From positions 2,170,001 through 2,234,000 of the forward strand of contig JQNH01000001.1 in assembly GCA_000745135.1 (NCBI GenBank): a DNA stretch of 64,000 bases. The letters run 5' to 3'. Below the pieces are notes generated by a model. That model did not search any database and was not told where the DNA came from. It saw only the letters and a program-made list of their open reading frames with translations. The position numbers and the translations under genes are program-made. Source of the stretch: Rhizobiales bacterium YIM 77505 (GTDB taxonomy: Bacteria; Pseudomonadota; Alphaproteobacteria; Rhizobiales; Beijerinckiaceae). This document shows, one piece after another, positions 55,541 to 64,000 of this stretch (position 1 is its first letter; the number at the start of each line of letters is the position of its first letter).

Positions 55541-56356
55541 ATGCGGCTTTTGAGCCCCGATTTGCGCCGGATGCAAGGCGCTTGCGCGGGAGCGCGTGCC
55601 GACGTGGAAGGCATCGTGCGCCCCAGAGCGGCGGTGGCGTCGTTTGCGCTGACTTGCAAGGGTGGCGCGGGAGGTTGGCGACCCGTCGCGTCTGAGGCGC
55701 ATGACGCCGGAGCCTTCACGGCCAGCAGATGGAGCCGCTGCGCGCTCTATCTGTTGCACGGACACCCGGTCCGCAGCGTGCCTCATGCAACCGAACGACG
55801 AAAGTCGATGGAACCATCCGATGCGCCCGTTCTTGACATGCTGCGATGTCCGGAGCAGATTCCGGGTGTCGAAACGGGATGGAGGCTAAAAAAATGACTC
55901 CACCGAAGCTGCCGCACAAAGACCAACTCAAAGACTGAACGTTAACTCAGCTTGAGGAGGTTTTTCTCTAAGCTCGACAATTCGGAATTCTTCACCGGAT
56001 AACATTCGGAATAGCGTCTGAGGACGCGCGACCTATGGGTCGCCGGCGGGCTTCTCCGTGAGTGGGAGGCCCGCTTTGCTTTGTGCCGGGGTGTGATCCC
56101 GCAGGAGCGGGCGACGTCTGGAATCGAGAAGCAATAGGGATGGAGGTTGAGCGCGCGCTCGGTCCTTCGCCGGTCTCGGCTCCGCATGGCCGCTTCGCGC
56201 CCGCTCCCCTCGTACACCATTGGACTGGCCAAGACCGGACCAATGGCTCCAGACATTTGAAGGGGCGATCCGAGGGTCCCGGAACCACCGCCGCGACGGA
56301 AAGGAGCGTCGAGTTGCGGCCGTCCCTGCTTCGAGGAACGCTGCAGATCCGGCAGA
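55541..56356. other. 816-bp gap without a supported protein gene
   Basis: Open frames here are short, lack ribosome-binding sites and look like GC-rich noise. The main structure is a cluster of three hairpins near 56014-56085 described as an RNA candidate. A perfect TTGACA lies at 55833-55838, though with no good -10 element 16-18 bases on. Confidence 0.5.
56010..56085 (+). ncRNA. candidate small RNA with three hairpins and terminator
   Basis: Three consecutive perfect stems: GCGTC-tgag-GACGC (56014-56027), GCGACC-tatg-GGTCGC (56028-56043) and GCGGGC...GCCCGC (56046-56074, extended by CTCC/GGAG), followed by TTTGCTTT. The abutting tetraloop hairpins and T-rich end are typical of an alphaproteobacterial trans-acting sRNA 3' region. 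The 5' end is unknown; conserved-looking sequence reaches upstream to about 55930. No family is assigned. Confidence 0.4.
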
Positions 56357-57112
56357 TCAGCCCCGGCCGACGAAGGGCATCTTCGTCGCCATCACGGTCA
56401 TGAAAAGCACGTTGGCTTCCAGCGGCAGGCTCGCCATGTGCACCACGGCATTGGCCACGTGGATCGGGTCCATGAGCGGCTCCGCCCGGATGGAGCCATC
56501 CGCCTGCGGCACCCCGTCCTTCATTCGTCGCGCCATGTCCGTCTCCGCGTTGCCGATGTCGATCTGGCCGCAGGCGATGTCGTATTTGCGGCCGTCAAGG
56601 GCGATCGACTTGGTCAGCCCCGTGATGGCATGCTTCGTGGCCGTGTAAGGGGCGGAGTTCGGCCGGGGCGCATAAGCCGAGATCGAGCCATTGTTGATGA
56701 TGCGCCCTCCTTGCGGGGATTGCTCCTTCATGATGCGGATCGCTTCTTGCGCGCACAGGAAGGAGCCGGTGAGGTTGGTGTCGACCACCGTCTTCCACTG
56801 CTCGAAGGTGAGCTCCTCGATTGGCACCGGCGGCGCTCCGGTGCCGGCATTGTTGAAGAGAAGGTCGAGGCGGCCGAAGGCCTCCTTCGTCTTCGCGAAC
56901 AGAGCCCTGACGGAGCTTGGGTCGGCAACGTCGGTCGGAACGACGAGGGTGCGCGCCCCGTCTCCCGCGTGCGCTGCCGTCTCCTCGAGCGCTTCCCGGC
57001 GGCGCCCCGCAAGCACAACTGCGTATCCCGCCCGGGCAAGGGCGAGAGACACCGCGCGGCCGACTCCCGATCCAGCGCCGGTGACGAGCGCAATCTTGTC
57101 TGATGATGCCAT
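56357..57112 (-). CDS. SDR-family oxidoreductase
   Basis: A 251-residue classical short-chain dehydrogenase. Cofactor motif [10 protein letters not shown] at residues 11-20, [18 protein letters not shown] near 91, and catalytic Ser in NGSISAY with YTATK (Tyr and Lys) near 156. The Arg-Arg after the second strand ([11 protein letters not shown]) favours NADP(H). The substrate is not deducible. Confidence 0.9.
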   Translation of the reverse strand: MASSDKIALVTGAGSGVGRAVSLALARAGYAVVLAGRRREALEETAAHAGDGARTLVVPTDVADPSSVRALFAKTKEAFGRLDLLFNNAGTGAPPVPIEELTFEQWKTVVDTNLTGSFLCAQEAIRIMKEQSPQGGRIINNGSISAYAPRPNSAPYTATKHAITGLTKSIALDGRKYDIACGQIDIGNAETDMARRMKDGVPQADGSIRAEPLMDPIHVANAVVHMASLPLEANVLFMTVMATKMPFVGRG

Positions 57113-57233
57113 TCCTGCGCATTCCCTTCTTGCACGCCCGACTTCGGCGCCGGGCTCCTCGCGAGAGAAGGCAGGTTAGATCATGGCACGCGCCACCGCC
57201 ATGGCTCTTCTGCGGCCACAGCGCTTGCCGGCT

Positions 57234-57533
57234 CTACGAATCCTGCGCGCTCAGGGCGGCCTTGATCCGGGCGAGCCCGTCGGTCGTCGCCGGGTCGACC
57301 CGCAAGATCGGGTGGCCCTTGGCCGAGCGGCGCTTCGTGAAGACGAGCCGCACATAGCCGCCATTGCCGAGCGGCAGGAAGTAGACTCCGTCCGCCTCGT
57401 TGCTGAGGAAGCAACAGGCGCCGATGTAGAAACTTTCCTCATAGGGCTTCACGGCGCGCCTGATCGCCGGATGCATGACGAGCGTGATGCCCTTCGCTTC
57501 GCAGACTTCCTCGATTCCAGCAATCGTCAACAC
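57234..57533 (-). CDS. small hypothetical protein
   Basis: A 99-residue soluble protein of mixed alpha/beta appearance (ITLVMHPAIRRAVKPYEESF, GGYVRLVFTKRRSAKGHPIL) with a Cys pair in IGACCFLS. Composition and codon use resemble real genes in the area. No family recognised. Confidence 0.6.
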   Translation of the reverse strand: MLTIAGIEEVCEAKGITLVMHPAIRRAVKPYEESFYIGACCFLSNEADGVYFLPLGNGGYVRLVFTKRRSAKGHPILRVDPATTDGLARIKAALSAQDS

Positions 57534-57648
57534 GGCCGCAGACCTTGGTTGTCCAGCGCCTCCATGGGTTTGAGGCGCCTCCTTCGGCGGATCAACGTCG
57601 CGAATGCTTTGATGGTTTCCCGCCTCGGCGACGAAGGCGGCCGGGCGA

Positions 57649-60186
57649 TCATGCCTGCGCCGCCTTGCGCGACGCTCCGGCCGCCTTCGAGGAGGGCTGC
57701 TCCTTTTCGTCCTTGAGCAGTCCCGTCAGGCTGCTGGGGTGCAGGAGCAGGTTCAGCGTCTCGATGGTGACGGCGGGACTGAACAGGAACCCTTGCGCCA
57801 TATCGGCGCCCTCGCGCACGAGAAAATCGAGTTCCTCGTGCGTCTCGACCCCTTCCACGACGCTCTTGAACCCGAAGGAGCGTGCGAGCCCGAGGATGGT
57901 GCGCACGATGGTCTGCTTCTCGGGATTGGCGTTGACGTTCTGCACGAGCGAGCGGTCGAGCTTGATCGTGTCGATCGGCATGCGCGCCAGCGTGCCGAGA
58001 TTGGAATAGCCGGTTCCGAAATCGTCGATGGCGATGTTGACGCCGGCCTTGCGGAGCCGCGCGATCTGCCCCTGGATGATCTCGGACTCGCGCATCGCCA
58101 TTGATTCCGTGATCTCGAGCTCGAGAAGGCGCGCGGGAAACCTCGTCCGCCGCAGCACCGCGGTCACGGTGTCGGCGAAGGTCGGATCCTCGAGCTGCAG
58201 GACCGACACGTTGACGGCGAGGCTGAGCGCTGTCCCTCTGCTGACGAGAGGCCCGATATCGTCGATGGCCCTCTCAAGGACGAAGAGCCCGATATTCGGG
58301 AGAAGTCCGGTCTCCTCGGCGATCGGGATGAACTTCCCGGGCGAGATGAAGCCGCGCTGCGGGTGGATCCACCGCACCAGCGCCTCGACCCCGACGATGG
58401 CGCCGTTGCTGCAGGCGATCTTGGGCTGGTAATGCACCTGAAAGGCGCGCTCGCGCACCGCCACCCTCAGCTCGTTCTCGATCGCGAGCCGCTCCTGAGC
58501 CTCGGCCGCGGCCGCCGGCGTGAACACGCAGAAGCTGCTGCGTCCCTGCCGTTTGGCCTCCTCGAGGGCGATGTCGGCGTTGGTGAGAAGGGTGTCGAAG
58601 TCGCGTCCATGCGCCGGCGACATCGCCACCCCGACGCTCACGCCCATGACCATGCGCGCGCTGCCGAACTCGTAGGGTTCGCTGAGCCTGTCGAGCAGGC
58701 GCTCGGCGCACGCCTCGGCACAGACCGCGTCCGCCTTCCGGCGGAGGACGGCCAGGAACTCGTCGCCCCCCATGCGCGCGAGGAGTACGTCCGCGAGGCC
58801 CGTGTCCGCGCCCGGCCGGAAGAGGTCGCTGAGGCGGCCCGCGACCTCGCGCAAGAGGGTGTCGCCGACCTTGTGGCCGAAGGCGTCGTTGACGGCCTTG
58901 AAGCGCTTCAGGTCGACGAACAGGAACAGGGCGGCTTCATCGGGCGCAAGCTGATCGAGCAGGGCCGAGCCGTCGAGCCGGATCCGCTCGCGGTTGGCGA
59001 GGCCGGTGACGGAATCGTAGAAGGCAAGCTGGCGGATGCGGCCAAGGCTGCTGCGCAGATTGGTCAGCATGGTCTCGAAGGCGACCCCGAGGCTGTGGAC
59101 CTCGCCGACGCCGACCGCCTGGAAGGGAACCTCGAGGTCGCCCTGCGCCACCGCCGTCGCGGCCCGGGACAGCTGCGGCAGGCCGCGGGTCGCGCTGCGG
59201 ACCGAGACCAGGATCGCTCCCACCAGCGCCAGGAGCGAACCGGCGGCAAGCACCAGGAACGAGATCATCAGTGACTTGGTCTGTTCCGCGCCGATGCGGA
59301 ACATCTGCTCCTGCGAAGCCTTCACCTCCGTGGCTTCCGTCAGGGCGCAGACCTTCAGGCCCGCCACATAGTCCACGCAACGGGCGACGCTGCCGCCGTC
59401 CTCGGTGCGGATCAGGCGGACATAGTCGGCGGGCTCATAGGGAATCCTGAGAAGCGCCGCCCCCGCGGCGGACACCACCCCCCGCTCCGAGATGACCGCG
59501 ACCCCGGCGCGGGACAAGGACGCGAATTCTTCGAGCGTCCACTCTACGGCCGCGAGCGCACGAATGCTGACGAGGGCCCCCGAGACGTCGCCGAAATCAT
59601 CGAAGGTCGGCTCGACGACCAGATGGACGAGGGTATCTCCTTCGAGGATGCCGAGCGGCAGTCCGAGACGGGACCCGATGCGCCGCGTCTCCTCGTGGCG
59701 GCGCCGCGCCACTCTGCTGTTGTCGCCCAGCACCTTCCGCAAGGGCTCGGCGAGTTCGCTTCCGGCGATCGCCTCCGAGATCGCGAGAAGGTCGCGTGCC
59801 ACATTGGCCCCGATCACATGGCCCTCCGGGGCGACGGCCAGAAGGATGTCGAGGCCGGCGAGCCGGGCCGCCGGGCCGAACAGCTCGCGGATGGCGACGT
59901 CGTTGCGAGAGTCCACCGCTCTGGCGACGTCGGCGCGCTGCGCCAGGGCCCGTGTCTGCCGGCTGGCCTCGGCGAAGATGCCCTTGACGCGGGCAAGGGC
60001 AAGACGGGCCTCGCCATCGAGCTTGAGGGCAAGCTGGTGCTCCGACAGATCGCTCAGCGCCGCTGCCTGCTCCTGCAGGCCACGGTCGAGCCGCATCGCG
60101 GTGAGCACCCCGATCGCGCCGAAAGTGGCGGCGCCGGTCACGAGGACCACGGCGGCGAGCCGGGTGCCGATCGACAGGCCCTTCAT
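57649..60186 (-). CDS. membrane GGDEF-EAL cyclic-di-GMP protein
   Basis: An 845-residue sensor-type protein. TM1 near residues 8-30, a periplasmic dCache-like region of about 280 residues, TM2 near 305-330 and a HAMP-like stretch are followed by a GGDEF domain (ARMGGDEFLAVLRR near 500) and an EAL domain (VGVEALVRWIHP near 615, IDDFGTGYSNLG near 740, KLDRSLVQN, VVEGVETHEEL). Catalytic residues of both domains look intact, though the inhibitory RxxD site before GGDEF is absent. It may both make and break cyclic di-GMP. Divergent from a PstS-like gene. Confidence 0.92.
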   Translation of the reverse strand: MKGLSIGTRLAAVVLVTGAATFGAIGVLTAMRLDRGLQEQAAALSDLSEHQLALKLDGEARLALARVKGIFAEASRQTRALAQRADVARAVDSRNDVAIRELFGPAARLAGLDILLAVAPEGHVIGANVARDLLAISEAIAGSELAEPLRKVLGDNSRVARRRHEETRRIGSRLGLPLGILEGDTLVHLVVEPTFDDFGDVSGALVSIRALAAVEWTLEEFASLSRAGVAVISERGVVSAAGAALLRIPYEPADYVRLIRTEDGGSVARCVDYVAGLKVCALTEATEVKASQEQMFRIGAEQTKSLMISFLVLAAGSLLALVGAILVSVRSATRGLPQLSRAATAVAQGDLEVPFQAVGVGEVHSLGVAFETMLTNLRSSLGRIRQLAFYDSVTGLANRERIRLDGSALLDQLAPDEAALFLFVDLKRFKAVNDAFGHKVGDTLLREVAGRLSDLFRPGADTGLADVLLARMGGDEFLAVLRRKADAVCAEACAERLLDRLSEPYEFGSARMVMGVSVGVAMSPAHGRDFDTLLTNADIALEEAKRQGRSSFCVFTPAAAAEAQERLAIENELRVAVRERAFQVHYQPKIACSNGAIVGVEALVRWIHPQRGFISPGKFIPIAEETGLLPNIGLFVLERAIDDIGPLVSRGTALSLAVNVSVLQLEDPTFADTVTAVLRRTRFPARLLELEITESMAMRESEIIQGQIARLRKAGVNIAIDDFGTGYSNLGTLARMPIDTIKLDRSLVQNVNANPEKQTIVRTILGLARSFGFKSVVEGVETHEELDFLVREGADMAQGFLFSPAVTIETLNLLLHPSSLTGLLKDEKEQPSSKAAGASRKAAQA

Positions 60187-60561
60187 CGCCGCCACCGTCC
60201 CTTGCCGAGCCGGCCCATGCGCAGGCGAGAGGGCCGGATCACCTTCGTCCCACGGCTGCGCTGCGGCGCCTGAGCGGCGGCTCGTCTCCTCATCCTCGCT
60301 GGCCGTTCGTTCCGGACAAAGGCATCTGCCCTGGTGTTGCCACCCATCAATCGGTAGCCGCAATTGCTAAAGGTTGGGTAAGTGATGGCCCGCCACGGCA
60401 ACCTCGCTTCACGCCAGCAGGTTGCACCACCCGGGACGCGCCCGCCGGAGCTGTCGGCGGCGCGCCGAAAACCTTGGTTTCAGAGAGGATTGGTTAAGCA
60501 AGCTCGGCGAAAAGGTGAGCTCGATCCGAGCCGCCTGGCGAACGGATCGAGGGAGCCCCCC
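60187..60561. promoter_or_regulatory. divergent promoter region (375 bp)
   Basis: The gap between the GGDEF-EAL gene (minus) and the PstS-like gene (plus). The plus-strand open frame running through it lacks a start with a ribosome-binding site until 60562. No promoter could be pinned by eye. Confidence 0.35.
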
Positions 60562-61365
60562 ATGCGCATCACGAAAGCCGCCTGTGCCGTCCTTGCAGCG
60601 ATCATCGGCGCTGCCCTGCCCTCGCTCGCCGCAGCCCGGGAGGAGCTCGAGATCGTCGGGACCGGCGACGGCATCGAGATGCTGAAGGCGCTCGGAGCGG
60701 CCTACAACAAGACCACGACCAGCGTCGAGGTCGTGATCCCGCCGAGCATCGGCTCAGGCGGCGGCATCGCGGCCGTCGGCGCGGGAAAGGCCACACTGGG
60801 CCGGGTCGCGCGGCCCCTCACCGAGGCTGAGGCGGCACGCGGGATCATCTACACCCCCATTGCCCGCCTGCCCTCCGCGATCTTCGTCCATCCGAGCGCA
60901 GGGGTGAAAGCCTTGAGCTCTGGGGAGCTCGCAGGGATCTATGCCGGCCGGATCACCAACTGGAAGGAGCTCGGCGGCGCCGATCTGCGCATCCGCGTCG
61001 TGCGCCGCGAAGACTCCGACAGCACGCTGTCCGTGTTGAGGGCCACCATGCCGGGCTGGAAGGATCTTGCCATCACCGAGCGCTCGAAGACCGCGACCTC
61101 GACCCAGGAGGCGGTGGAGACGGTCCGCCTCGTGGAGGGGACGATCGGCTTCGGTCCGTTCACCCGCGCGCTCGAGCAGGGCACCACAGTGGTCAGGATC
61201 GACGGACATCATCCGACCGACGCCGGCTATCCGAGCAGTGCCGTGCTCGCCCTCATTCACACCGAGGCGACGGTGACGCCAGGAGCCAAGGCCTTCCTGG
61301 CCTTCCTGCGCACCCCTGCCGCTCAGGACATCATCAAGGGGTTCGGCGGCGTTCCCGTGCGGTGA
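60562..61365 (+). CDS. PstS-like periplasmic phosphate-type binding protein
   Basis: A 267-residue substrate-binding protein of the PBP-like/PstS superfamily. Signal peptide KAACAVLAAIIGAALPSLAA; binding-site segments IVGTGDGIEMLKALG, PPSIGSGGGIAAVGAGKATL and LGRVARPLTEAEA; FVHPSAGVKALSSGELAGIYAGRITNW is the conserved middle (quoted by its ends). GGGAG precedes the ATG. No ABC permease or ATPase genes follow, so it is an orphan binding protein; it may signal or work with a distant transporter. Confidence 0.86.
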   Translation: MRITKAACAVLAAIIGAALPSLAAAREELEIVGTGDGIEMLKALGAAYNKTTTSVEVVIPPSIGSGGGIAAVGAGKATLGRVARPLTEAEAARGIIYTPIARLPSAIFVHPSAGVKALSSGELAGIYAGRITNWKELGGADLRIRVVRREDSDSTLSVLRATMPGWKDLAITERSKTATSTQEAVETVRLVEGTIGFGPFTRALEQGTTVVRIDGHHPTDAGYPSSAVLALIHTEATVTPGAKAFLAFLRTPAAQDIIKGFGGVPVR

Positions 61366-61383
61366 GCCACCGCGTGTCCTGTG

Positions 61384-62529
61384 TCAGGAGCGCGCCAGGA
61401 GCCTCGACCATAGGCTCTCGCGGCGCCGGGCCTCGCCGGGAGCCGCCCGCTCCACAGCGCGCAGGTTGCGGGTCGCGGCAGGCGGCAGAGGCCGGTGCGG
61501 CGCCGCCGCCGGCGCCGAGAGCGGCGAGGCTGCCGCCTCCCGCGCCGGCGTCTGCATCAGCCGCCGCAGACGGTCGAACATGGAGGCGCCCGTGGCGTTG
61601 AACGTGAAGGGATCCGCAAAGCAGGCGGCGCCCGCCTGTGCCGCGCGGTCCTTCACCGCCTCGACCATGGCCGGCGCTCCCGCCACATAGACCGTGTCGC
61701 TCGGCCGAAGCTCGGGTAGGAAGTCGGTGGGACGGCCCTTGGAGACGCCCTCCGCCGGCGCGCCGCTCGCCGCGAGCACGATGTCGCCGACGTCATGCTC
61801 CTTGAGCCAAGCGACGGCCTCGGCCATGTAGAGGTTCTGCGGATCGCGCGTGCCCGCAACGACGACCATCGGGCGGTGCGGCTCGGAGAGGCGCGCGGCG
61901 CGGGCAATGGACCAGATCGGCGCAAAGCCCGTCCCGCTCGCAATGAGCACGAGCCGCGTGTCGCCGGGCCGATGGAAGGCATGCCCATAGGGTCCCTGCA
62001 CCGTCACCCGATGGCCGAGGCCGATGTTGCGGCCAAGGGCGCCCGAGACAATCCCGTTCGGATAAGCCTTGATGTGGAAGACGAGCTCGCCCTCCTCGAG
62101 CCGCCCGTCGAGATAGGCGGTCGGGCTGTAATCGCGGGCGGGATAGCCGGCGAAAGCGACCTTCACATACTGCCCTGGCCTGTAGGTGAAGCGGGAGTTG
62201 AGCCTGACGACGACCTCGAGGATGTCGGGCGACAAGGGATGGATGGCAGCCACCGCCCCGTGACGCTTCGACGGGATCGGCACCTCCTCGAAGACGATCT
62301 CGGCATCACCGGCGATCCGCGCCTGGCAGGCGAGCACGGTGTCGCCTTCCGCCGTGCCTTGATCATCGATGGCGCCGGCGACGACGCGCACCCGACAGGT
62401 GTCGCACTGCCCCGCGCAGCAATCGTGGGGGATCAGCACCCGCGCGGCAAAGCCGGCGTCGACCAGGGTGTCGCCCGGGTTCACCCGGTACTCCGCGCCA
62501 TTCACCCTCAGGATGCACTTGCCAGCCAT
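61384..62529 (-). CDS. [2Fe-2S] ferredoxin-reductase-type flavoprotein
   Basis: A 381-residue electron-transfer protein: an N-terminal plant-type ferredoxin domain with cluster cysteines in PHDCCAGQCDTCRVRV and VLACQA, a FAD-binding domain (YRPGQYVKVAFAGYPARDYS) and a NAD(P)-binding domain (LVLIASGTGFAPIWSI, VYVAGAPAMVEAVKDRA). This is the order seen in oxygenase reductases and CDP-6-deoxy-glucose reductase-like proteins. The last 60 residues are a Pro/Ala-rich extension. It lies 59 bp downstream of the cytochrome-b/EB_dh gene and probably exchanges electrons with it. Confidence 0.9.
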   Translation of the reverse strand: MAGKCILRVNGAEYRVNPGDTLVDAGFAARVLIPHDCCAGQCDTCRVRVVAGAIDDQGTAEGDTVLACQARIAGDAEIVFEEVPIPSKRHGAVAAIHPLSPDILEVVVRLNSRFTYRPGQYVKVAFAGYPARDYSPTAYLDGRLEEGELVFHIKAYPNGIVSGALGRNIGLGHRVTVQGPYGHAFHRPGDTRLVLIASGTGFAPIWSIARAARLSEPHRPMVVVAGTRDPQNLYMAEAVAWLKEHDVGDIVLAASGAPAEGVSKGRPTDFLPELRPSDTVYVAGAPAMVEAVKDRAAQAGAACFADPFTFNATGASMFDRLRRLMQTPAREAAASPLSAPAAAPHRPLPPAATRNLRAVERAAPGEARRRESLWSRLLARS

Positions 62530-62588
62530 GGTCGTTCGTCTCTCGGGGGAGGAATAGAGGTCGGGTGGGCGCGCTCTTGCGCGCCGGC

Positions 62589-63995
62589 TCATTCGAAGCG
62601 CAGCTTCACCGGCCGCGCATGGCGCGTATGGCGCGTCTGGTTGTGGTCGAAGACAGCCACCCACATGTAGAGCTCGACGCCAGGCGCGAAGTCGATGTCG
62701 TAGGAGCTGCCGGTCTTGAGGCTACGGGTCATTTCGAGCGTCCAGTAGCCGTTCTCCCAGCGGGCGTTGCCGCGCACCTCGGCCCGGTCGCCGGTGTATT
62801 CGCCCATGATGAGCACGCCGGGAATGACCGTGCCGACCGGAATGGTGGCGTCGACCTCGGCCGAATACGGGACGGTCTCATGCTCGAACATCCACCATTG
62901 CGAGCTCTCGTCATTGCTCGCGTTCACGTCGAGGGTGATGGTCCCGAGCTTGGCCTGAGTGGCCTGCCAATCCTTCGGCAGGCGGCGCAGCTTGATGGGG
63001 CCGCGGAAGCCGCCGGGCGGCTCCGGCAGGTAGTTGTAGACATAGAACGCCTTGCCAGGGTCGCTGTCGTAACCCGCGCTGTAGCGGCCGGTCCCGGCGC
63101 GCTGATCGGCATTGGAGGGCTTCGGCGGGCCGATATGCATGTCGTCCACATAGCCGAGCAGCCCGCCGCGGCTCGCCTTCCACTGCCACATGTCGGCGAG
63201 CGCGCCATCCGCCGTGTAGTGCAGGCCGCGGCTGTTCAGGGCGCCGGGCGCCCCCGCGAGCGGCTTCGGGCCCATATGGGTGGTGCCACCGCTGCCGAAG
63301 CCATCGAAGCGCGAGAACAGGATCGCAAACTTGTCCTCGTAATAGGCGGTCTCGTCGGCGATGTCGGCGGCGTTGTGCAGGAGATGCCAGCCATCCTCGC
63401 GCTTGATCATCGGCAGCCGCATCAGGGAGCGGTTCGGGTCCTCCCAGCGGAAGGCGAAGTAGACGTTCCGGTCGTCCTTGATGGCCCGCACCTCGACCGT
63501 CGACTCGCCCGTGCCGCCCAGGTTGGAGCCCTGCTGGGTGCGGACGAAGACGCGCGGGGCGACGCGCCATTCGGTTTCATCCAGGCGGCCGTCGAGGGTC
63601 GGTGCCTTGGTGACGGTGCGGACGGTGAGGCTGTCGCGGGTGCCGAGGTCGAGGGCCGCGAGCGCGCCGGCCACGATGAGGCCGACGAGCGATCCAATGA
63701 GGAGCGGCAGCGGCCGGGTGGCGATGCTCGGGACCAGGGCCGCGGGCCTGAAGACGCGCAGCAATTGCTGCCAGCCCCCATAGCCGTAATGACCAACCAC
63801 ATGGACCACGATATAGCCGAGCGTAACCAGCGCCGTGACCGAATGCACCGTCACGACCCAGCCGCCATGGCCAAGGTAAAGGGCGACGCCGGTGGCGGTG
63901 AGGATCAGAAGAGCGCCGTAGAGCGCCCAGTGCAGGAGCACGTTGACCGCGCCCCATTTGACCTTGCGGGCGGCAGGCAGGGTCAGCGCCCGCAC
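62589..63995 (-). CDS. cytochrome b561-like/ethylbenzene-dehydrogenase-domain fusion (partial)
   Basis: The 468-residue visible part begins at a possible GTG at 63995, five bases from the window edge, so the gene may extend further. The N-terminal third has about four membrane helices with His residues placed as in cytochrome b561/di-heme cytochromes (NVLLHWALYGALLILTATGV, VTVHSVTALVTLGYIVVHVV). The rest is an EB_dh-type heme-binding beta domain (TLDGRLDETEWRVAPRVFVR, YFAFRWEDPNRSLMRLPM, YWTLEMTRSLKTG). A membrane quinone- or cytochrome-linked electron-transfer role is likely. It precedes the flavoprotein gene. Confidence 0.82.
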   Translation of the reverse strand: MRALTLPAARKVKWGAVNVLLHWALYGALLILTATGVALYLGHGGWVVTVHSVTALVTLGYIVVHVVGHYGYGGWQQLLRVFRPAALVPSIATRPLPLLIGSLVGLIVAGALAALDLGTRDSLTVRTVTKAPTLDGRLDETEWRVAPRVFVRTQQGSNLGGTGESTVEVRAIKDDRNVYFAFRWEDPNRSLMRLPMIKREDGWHLLHNAADIADETAYYEDKFAILFSRFDGFGSGGTTHMGPKPLAGAPGALNSRGLHYTADGALADMWQWKASRGGLLGYVDDMHIGPPKPSNADQRAGTGRYSAGYDSDPGKAFYVYNYLPEPPGGFRGPIKLRRLPKDWQATQAKLGTITLDVNASNDESSQWWMFEHETVPYSAEVDATIPVGTVIPGVLIMGEYTGDRAEVRGNARWENGYWTLEMTRSLKTGSSYDIDFAPGVELYMWVAVFDHNQTRHTRHARPVKLRFE

Positions 63996-64000
63996 CTTGC

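Noticed and set aside
55271-55897. Plus-strand frame overlapping the start of the transglycosylase gene
   Set aside because: Antisense to the signal peptide region and low-complexity beyond it; no support for translation.

Overview
The window is a high-GC chromosomal segment (roughly two thirds G+C by eye, with strongly GC-biased third codon positions) from an alphaproteobacterium, most likely of the order Hyphomicrobiales (Rhizobiales). The evidence is the gene order gatC-gatA, RuvX, pyrB-pyrC-plsY-dprA and topA, together with families common in that group: LTXXQ protein, DUF2842 next to heme A synthase, a BA14K-like protein, small Tyr-rich or glycine-zipper envelope proteins, a 'TGFYVGVNAGYAWG' outer-membrane barrel, and CelD-type acetyltransferases. 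I cannot fix the genus from sequence alone. One tRNA (Leu, GAG) and one complete IS630-type element are present. I see no phage, CRISPR array, plasmid functions or island boundary.

Layout. 1-5,970: two paralogous small membrane proteins, the GatC/GatA amidotransferase genes, an MBL-fold hydrolase and RuvX. 6,438-13,426: a minus-strand run pyrB, a dihydroorotase-like gene that has lost its metal ligands, plsY and dprA, with topA divergent. 13,457-19,915: parE, then envelope genes and an alpha/beta hydrolase. 20,103-25,988: RhlE-type helicase, a diguanylate cyclase, a cupin, a coiled-coil membrane protein, heme A synthase and DUF2842.

25,998-35,452 is an exopolysaccharide locus: NodB deacetylase, CelD-type acetyltransferase, a Wzz/ExoP-type co-polymerase with a decayed kinase domain, a Wza-like lipoprotein, a GT4 glycosyltransferase, a WcaJ-type initiating enzyme and a Wzy-like polymerase. 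36,637-41,077 is a signalling pair: an HD-GYP response regulator and a large hybrid histidine kinase whose C-terminal Hpt domain is out of frame by one base. 41,104-46,209: two methyltransferases, a carboxyltransferase beta subunit, a glycine-zipper lipoprotein, lipB, a FliN-like gene and tRNA-Leu, with the IS630 element just after the tRNA.

48,787-53,347 is a second envelope-polysaccharide group: CelD-type acetyltransferase, Wzx-like flippase, SGNH hydrolase and OpgC-like acyltransferase. It supplies the flippase and acyl-decorating enzymes that the first locus lacks, so the two may form one Wzy-dependent pathway. 53,468-57,533 holds a frameshifted BA14K-like gene, DUF3574, an MltB-type transglycosylase, a candidate small RNA and an SDR. 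57,649-64,000 holds a GGDEF-EAL protein, an orphan PstS-like binding protein, and a ferredoxin-reductase-like flavoprotein paired with a cytochrome-b/ethylbenzene-dehydrogenase-like fusion cut by the window edge.

Taken together, the window mixes conserved housekeeping genes with a surface-polysaccharide programme and three cyclic-di-GMP proteins. I did not find a clearly new defence or mobile system. The most worthwhile leads are the split polysaccharide pathway with a pseudo-kinase co-polymerase, the pseudo-dihydroorotase, the cytochrome-b/EB_dh pair, dispersed structured intergenic repeats, and a three-hairpin RNA candidate.
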